Shown here in pieces: positions 56,403 to 64,000 of a DNA stretch of 64,000 bases; within the stretch, counting starts at the first letter, position 1, and every line of letters begins with the position of its first letter. The notes beneath the pieces are model-generated. The model saw only the letters and a program-made list of their open reading frames with translations, had not been told where the DNA came from and searched no databases. The position numbers and the translations under genes were made by a program. Source of the stretch: Linyphia triangularis (lineage: Eukaryota > Arthropoda > Arachnida > Araneae > Linyphiidae); assembly GCA_963978545.1 (NCBI GenBank), contig OZ021732.1, positions 45,332,059-45,396,058 on the forward strand. Reading direction: 5' to 3'.

Positions 56403-59137
56403 ATAATGCAAAAATTAATTAAAAAAAAAATAAGAAGAAAAAATTAGCATCTCTTCTAGAATATATTTAAAATTTGACTTTTTATTTTTTAAGAAAGCTG
56501 ATTACCACTAGTATGAAGTTAAATACTTTTCTATATTTTGTCTCCATTGTGAACTCAACATTTCTATTCTTTATTTTCTGATGTCACATCCTATAAATAG
56601 CCACTTGAAGATTTAGATTAGAGAATTTCGAATACGAATAATAAATTGGCGAATTACTAATGACAATTTTAAGTGTACTCGCCTCTAATCCTAGAACTCA
56701 AAATGTTAAACACAATGACCAACACAAGAGGGATTTGAATGCAATTCTTTGTTTAGACCTAGAAACATACACGTGCGCCAAAGCGCAGAATAAAAACAGT
56801 GGTTTTGACTTGATGTTTTATCCAGAGTAGAATTAGTATGGCATTTAGCATGTTTACTCGCACAAAATTAAAAAAAAGAATGAAGTTGAGTTCTTGTATC
56901 AAGAATAAATCATAAAACGTTCAGTGGTGTTGCCATCTGGGTCCTACACAGCAGCAAGGCAAACACGAGTCGACACCCTTCTTTCAGCTTTGCTTCGAAT
57001 TAACACAAATTGTTCACAAAGATATTTGAAACATTCTCTTTCTACAAGTAATGCCTTAAAAAATATTTTATTTGGGACCAACTGTATTTGAAGATGTGTA
57101 AATAAAACTTTTTACGAGTTGATCAAACTAGTTTTTTGATTCCAGGTTCCAATGACTTTCTGCTTCTTTTTTTCGCTATTAATTAATATTCTTTATTATT
57201 ATATCTGTCCAATTCGTGAAGAAAATTTATGAATTTTGCATCCTCAAACTGTTGACCAAACCAATATGGATACCCCTTTCGAATCTTCTTAAACGCAGCC
57301 ATATATCTCTAACTACAAATCAAACTAAAATTAATAAATAAATTCTTTAAATGTATTACCAATTTTTATTTGCAATATCTACTTTTTGAGTTCAATTCAA
57401 GTTTTCATTGCGGTTGATCACTATGAACAAAACATCCATTTTGACCCATTTACTAACTTTTTTTTTCTGTCCCCAAAACTAGATTTAATATATTGTTTTC
57501 TATGAAGAGTGCATTTGCCCAGATTCAGCCTGATTGTATGTCTGAAAGAGAGTTAATTAGGTCTCTGAAGATTTTGCCTCGTCAACCTTAATAAGGAAAT
57601 ATTTCAGCAATCAAATATCGCCAAATTTAACATGTTTGAATTAAGCTTGGTATCTGGATAACAGATCATAAGTAAAATCTGATCACTCTGACATAAGGCA
57701 ATAGTAAAGTGTGTAAAAGCGGCCTTTGTGCTATACCCCTATTTTGGATAGGTCCACATATTACCCTTGGTTACGCGCCTGTCGACATTGTATGAAAACC
57801 CGCATTCTTTAGAATGCCAAATAACTAACCGGAAACGTATGATATATATTTCCAATTCGATTTGAATATCAAGTGGAGGCATGTTGCAACCAGTAGGTTA
57901 GTTTTAAATTCTAATATTTATAGAAAAATTACTTCCTATCCGTGTAATTAAGTTCTTTAATTACTTTTTTTTTTTAATTTTAAAGCTTTTTGGAAATTGA
58001 CTTATAATACGCGTAGAACTACGAAATTTTAAACAAGAGTAGTTTTTGCCATGTAATTTTAATTATTATAAGCAGAAAGTTGAAATTTTAACTATTTTTT
58101 AATTTTTTAAAATGTTCTAGAAAGTAACTAGCACTTCATGCACAACTCAATAATTTTAAATATTAGATTGAAAAGGGGGTATGTATGATGGGATTGGGTT
58201 CAATGTTCACTGGAAGGTTTATTAGTAGCTTTGGTTTCATGGGGAGGGAGCGACTGGATTTTTTGCGGTTTTTGGGGGTAAAAATATCACGGTGTGATGG
58301 TGGAGGTTGAATAATGGAATTGATTTCACTGGGGTTGTATTTCACAGGATTGTATTAAAAAAAAAGTATCGAAAGTGGTGGGGGGGGGGGGGGAGTGTTG
58401 TGTTGTAATGCTGGAAAAAGGTTAATAAAAACCCTGTTTTTTGCTGTAGCAATTAAAATGTTTCTTTGAGAAAAGCGGGTTTTGTATTATATTAACGAAA
58501 AAAAGTTTTTTGTCCTTCTGGTGGTTCTATTAATGTTAGTTTGAGTAGCAATAAGCATTTTAGTAAACGAAACAATTCCAGGTTTGCGTAGAACCTTATA
58601 GCGACCATGATTACAATGCAATGATCCTTTTAGCGAGAGAAGCGGGGCTGGGCTTGGGTAGCAATCAAACTTTTAGCGAGCGAAGTGAACTCTGGTTTGT
58701 GTCATAACGAACCTTTTAGTGAGAGAAGCTATCTTTATTAGCGAAACGTCTAAAGTTTGGTTTTGTACACGTTGACGGGTCTCTGCAACGCCGCACCCCA
58801 AAACTTGTCTTCAAGAAACTTGCATTTTCTTTAGGTATTTTAAATTAAAAAAAAACCCTTAATGATACTATTGTATTATTTTTCAAAATAACATTTGTAT
58901 TTTTGAGGAATGTAAATCTTTTAAATAATATATTTATAGTCTTAGTCTTTTAATAATGACCTTTTTCATACTTTGGTTAAATATCATTCGGCATTCTATA
59001 CAGTGCCTAAGCAAAGTACATAATAATTCTCGCATTTCATACTTTGCCTATATACGCCTGGTATTCTATAGAATAGGACATTTTGTGCATTGCCGGTAAC
59101 ATTTACACATTGAGATTACTTATTTTGCTATGTATAG

Positions 59138-59300
59138 GAGAATGACGTGGAATTTCAGCGTATGCCCTCTTTTGATCCGGCCAACAAGATCTCTTTGTCA
59201 TGGCGCAGCATCAACGTATTTGTGAAACTAAAGAAAAGGCTCTTCCCTTGCTTCGGCAACAAGTCTGACAGCAACGAACAGAAGCAACTGCTTTATGGAG
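59138..59300 (+). CDS. ABCG white-type transporter, N-terminal exon
   Basis: The exon follows a TATAG acceptor and ends at GGAG before GTAAGTT. It reads ENDVEFQRMPSFDPANKISL, SWRSINVFVKLKKRLFPCFG and NKSDSNEQKQLLYG. The pattern ISLSWRSINVF...CFG...K-LL-x-V is how white/scarlet-type half-transporters lead into their nucleotide-binding domain. It starts in phase 0 and ends in phase 1, matching the next exon. The product sits in membranes, often of pigment or other intracellular granules, and dimerises with a partner half-transporter. Confidence 0.88.
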
Positions 59301-60187
59301 GTAAGTTCGGAATATATTTAGAATAAATGGAACATTATACAGCATTGCTAGAATCTGCGATGGTTGGGCATCCCATTAAAAGCATGGAAAGTCACATACC
59401 TTATTAATAAACTTTGTATAGTTTGTCTTTCCATAAAAAAAATTATTTTGTTACAGACCTAAATGAGACGTCCTGATATATCTTACGAAAATTATTTTGC
59501 AGGTGCCTATAGATAATTGTTATCATAATTACATAAACACATTTTCTAACTTCATTTGCAACTGCATGCAATTACTGTTCCATTTTTGTTGGATTTACCA
59601 TATGGTGTTTAATTATTGGAAGCCAATATACTTTAAGATGTATTTTTACATTTTAAACTACCCCGCAAGTTAAAGGGTATATAGGTGATTTAAGAATTGG
59701 TTTTTCAAACGAAATCTGCAACTTATCCTTATGTTCTCTGAAATAAAATGTTCTAATGCAGAATTGATCAACTTCTTTGCTATTCCACAATCCATATAGT
59801 CTTGGGTCAAGACTTTAGAAGTACATAACTTCCTCACTGGTAGAAATACAAAGTTAAAATTATAAGAAAATATCAGCGGTTGATTAAGTGTCTTTTGGAA
59901 AAAAGTTTTAAATCGACATACAATCTCGCATATTTTCTCGTGAGAAAATATGAGTAATATCAGTGTTAAATGAATTCTAACCTGATAATTATATATGTGT
60001 TAAAACAAGAAAAAATATCTCCAAATGTACATTTTTAATAATCAAAGAAATTATCGAAGCTAATTTGCTGTTCCAAATAAATGCGAAAAGAAATCTCTAA
60101 TCTATGAATTTCCACACTTGGATTTAAAAAATTAATCTCCTTATGACTCGTTGGTATTTAAAGGTGCTTTTTTGTGGTTTTTTCTAG

Positions 60188-60423
60188 TGCATGGAGTGGC
60201 CAAGCCGGGACAACTTCTGGCCATAATGGGTGCCAGTGGAGCCGGGAAGACCACTCTTCTTAATGTGCTGACCAACAGAAATTTACGACTTTTGGATATT
60301 GAAGGAGAAGTATTGGTCAACGGTCAAAACGTTGGCAAATCTATTTCTAGACTGTCGGCTTATGTCCAGCAAGATGATCTTTTCATCGGAACTCTTAAGG
60401 TTCGGGAACATCTTATATTTCAG
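60188..60423 (+). CDS. ABCG white-type transporter, Walker A exon
   Basis: Between a TTTCTAG acceptor and a CAG-GTAAGT donor, the exon reads [20 protein letters not shown] with the Walker A motif GASGAGKTT, then [25 protein letters not shown] and [20 protein letters not shown] with the Q-loop glutamine. This is the first half of the ATP-binding domain of an ABCG protein, closest in style to white, scarlet and brown (QQDDLF-G-L-VREHL is shared by that group). The signature motif, Walker B and membrane domain are not in the window. With no frame damage and consensus splice sites this is a live gene. It might be any ABCG paralogue of the white group, so no symbol is given. Confidence 0.93.
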
Positions 60424-61418
60424 GTAAGTGCCTCCTTCATCTCTGATATTTCTTTTCCGATCCAATGAAAGAAAAATGTATCCCGTCTAAGAATAATTTC
60501 GATCTAATGAAGACCCAGTGGTATTCGGGAGCATTTGTAATTTCTGGGATTCATATTGTGTTTTGGTGTTTACTGCATTCTGTGAAATGGTGTCTCCCAA
60601 TAATAACTAAAAACTAAACGCTGTAAACACACACCAAGTAAACGGGTCAGTCAGAAAAAGTTATGAAATCTAATGGTTGTCGCTAAACGACCGTGTTTCA
60701 TTTCTTTAGGATACTTATGTGTACATAATGAACTAAATTGACAAGAACCCATTCATGCAATCAGTATTTGGCAGGCTAGAGTGTTTTCAAAATCTCATTT
60801 CAAATGTTTGAACTTCTTTGAACCTATTACGTTGAAATGAGATTATTTTTATGAAAATTCCAGCCTTCCATGTAGGATTGTATAAAAAGGAATTCTACTC
60901 AAAAAAATGATACACGGCCGTTTGGCAGCAACTATCATATTTCATAACTTTTTCTCGCTGATTATTTAACTTGACTTTTTTTTTTTACAACGTGTTGTTG
61001 TTTCTTGAGAAATATCGATTCAATTTTTAAATTATATTTGAGATATGTAGATCGATATTATAGAATGAATAATCATATCGTTGTTCTAAACATAAAGTAG
61101 CGTAAATGAAAACCACAATAGCTTCACAAACGATTTTTTGTATTAAGGGCGACAATAAATACCATGATATTGTAGAGATAATAGTAGGATTATAACTATT
61201 GTATAGGTTATATTTAGATATCTCTCCTCTGTACATTATATTATTTAGATGTATTGTATTGTATAGAGATTTATTTTTTTGCAATAAAAAACCACTTCGG
61301 TTCATTTCCTTGAAATAGGGATCTTTCTTGCAACACCAAGAAAAAACATTTACTAGTAATTAGAAATATGTATCTACTAGTTTTAAGTTGAGTACAAAAA
61401 AATAGGCAAATACATAAC
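60424..61418 (+). other. next intron of the ABCG gene, start
   Basis: No further ABCG exon was found between here and the end of the window, so the following exon (expected to begin just after LIFQ) lies beyond 64000 or was missed. Confidence 0.5.
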
Positions 61419-61420
61419 TA

Positions 61421-61945
61421 GGTGTGTGGAACATCGCACAACTTTCAATTACACTATAATACTGACGTGGATTTGTGACATCTACAGTATTTATATTTTC
61501 ATCATTCATTTACTAAAAAGGGCAAGTTCGGGGATATTTTTTGCGATAATTCTTGTATGGGTCTTTAAAAAAAATCCGCCAAAATGATGATTTTGGCGAT
61601 ATACTTATCGATCATTTTTATATTATCTTTACTTATAAGTGAAGTTAAGCAGAGAAGAAAAAATGATCGTTGATGCGATATACAAAAGGAAAGATCACTC
61701 TGTTTTAAAGTCATTCGTTTTTCCACTTCTTACGCCATTAAAGCATTTTTACATAAATTTCGGAGGTGGGGATGTTTAGAGCACCTTAAGAGGCATTACC
61801 ACAGCGATTCTGAACAAAATCGTTTGAGCCGTGTTTTAGCAATTACTGAAAAACATGATTTTTTTAATGGCAGCGACTCTATGCGCATGCTCGATTTTGA
61901 CAAAAACCTTAATGGTAGGTCTCGTGGTTACCACTACAAAACACC
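61421..61945 (+). mobile_element. Tc1/mariner-related repeat (family M, copy 3), left-end fragment
   Basis: After TA (61419-61420) it starts GGTGTGTGGAACATCGCACA and ACTTTCAATTACACT. It shares with 6655 the GGTGGGGATGTTTAGAGC block (61766) and the TGCGCATGCTCGATTTTGAC block (61881). The right end is missing. Confidence 0.7.
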
Positions 61946-62115
61946 AAATTTGAACATCCAAGGTCAATTTGTTCTAGATTTATGCTGACCACAGACACAT
62001 ATTAAAGCGACGAAATAAGCAAAACTTAAAAAACCTTTTTAAAGATTCACATGAAGCAAAAATATGCATTTGCTACCTACTGGAAATCTAACACACAAAA
62101 GCTGATGCAAGCACT

Positions 62116-64000
<1,885 letters not shown>

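Larger units (their letters stand above)
49391..59137 (+). other. long first intron of the ABCG gene
   Basis: Bounded by GTAAGT and a TATAG acceptor. It contains no coding sequence I can support, but several transposons (50621, 51780, 53616, 55717), a single unit of the 14070 array (57960-58100), a G-run at 58379-58392 and GAGCGAAGTGAAC-type short repeats at 58610-58760. Confidence 0.55.

Overview
This is a eukaryotic nuclear window: AT-rich, gene-poor, with spliced coding exons, tRNA-derived SINEs, LTR retrotransposons and many DNA transposons. The transposon mix (Tc1/mariner, hAT, piggyBac-like, Merlin, BEL/Pao and Ty3-type LTR elements) together with a white-type ABCG transporter gene points to an arthropod. 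I infer an arachnid, most likely a spider, but that is an impression and not a proof.

Only one host gene is supported. It lies on the + strand at the right end: an ABCG half-transporter of the white/scarlet/brown group. Coding exons are at 59138-59300 and 60188-60423, a first coding exon is at 49325-49390, and a possible alternative first exon is at 44523-44632. The gene runs off the right edge. Its long first intron holds piggyBac-like MITEs, a hAT MITE and a solo LTR.

The rest is transposon sequence. From left to right: a dead Tc1 element (842-2423); a decayed hAT-like element with internal tandem repeats (4472-5924); a mariner-family fragment (6655-7170); then a nest at 7668-22708. In that nest a recent Ty3-type LTR element is split by an 11.3-kb DNA element (8759-20097) with 12-bp terminal inverted repeats and large palindromic subterminal arrays. 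That element contains a 3.7-kb hAT element (12018-15682, perfect 8-bp target duplication), which contains a Harbinger-like MITE (15010-15239). A second dead Tc1 element follows (24505-26018), then a BEL/Pao element (29055-38526). The BEL element is interrupted by a second, almost pristine copy of the Ty3-type element (33846-37459). Next come a hAT MITE, a SINE, a dead Merlin transposase, and several TTAA-flanked MITEs just upstream of and inside the white-type gene.

The most interesting item is the Ty3-type family. Both copies carry one reading frame that joins Gag, zinc knuckle and protease directly to the C-terminal part of integrase; reverse transcriptase, RNase H and the integrase core are missing. 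One copy has an open 865-residue frame and LTRs that differ at one position by eye, so a deleted, non-autonomous form seems to be spreading with its frame kept. The 11.3-kb element, which I cannot assign to a superfamily, is the second candidate for something undescribed.
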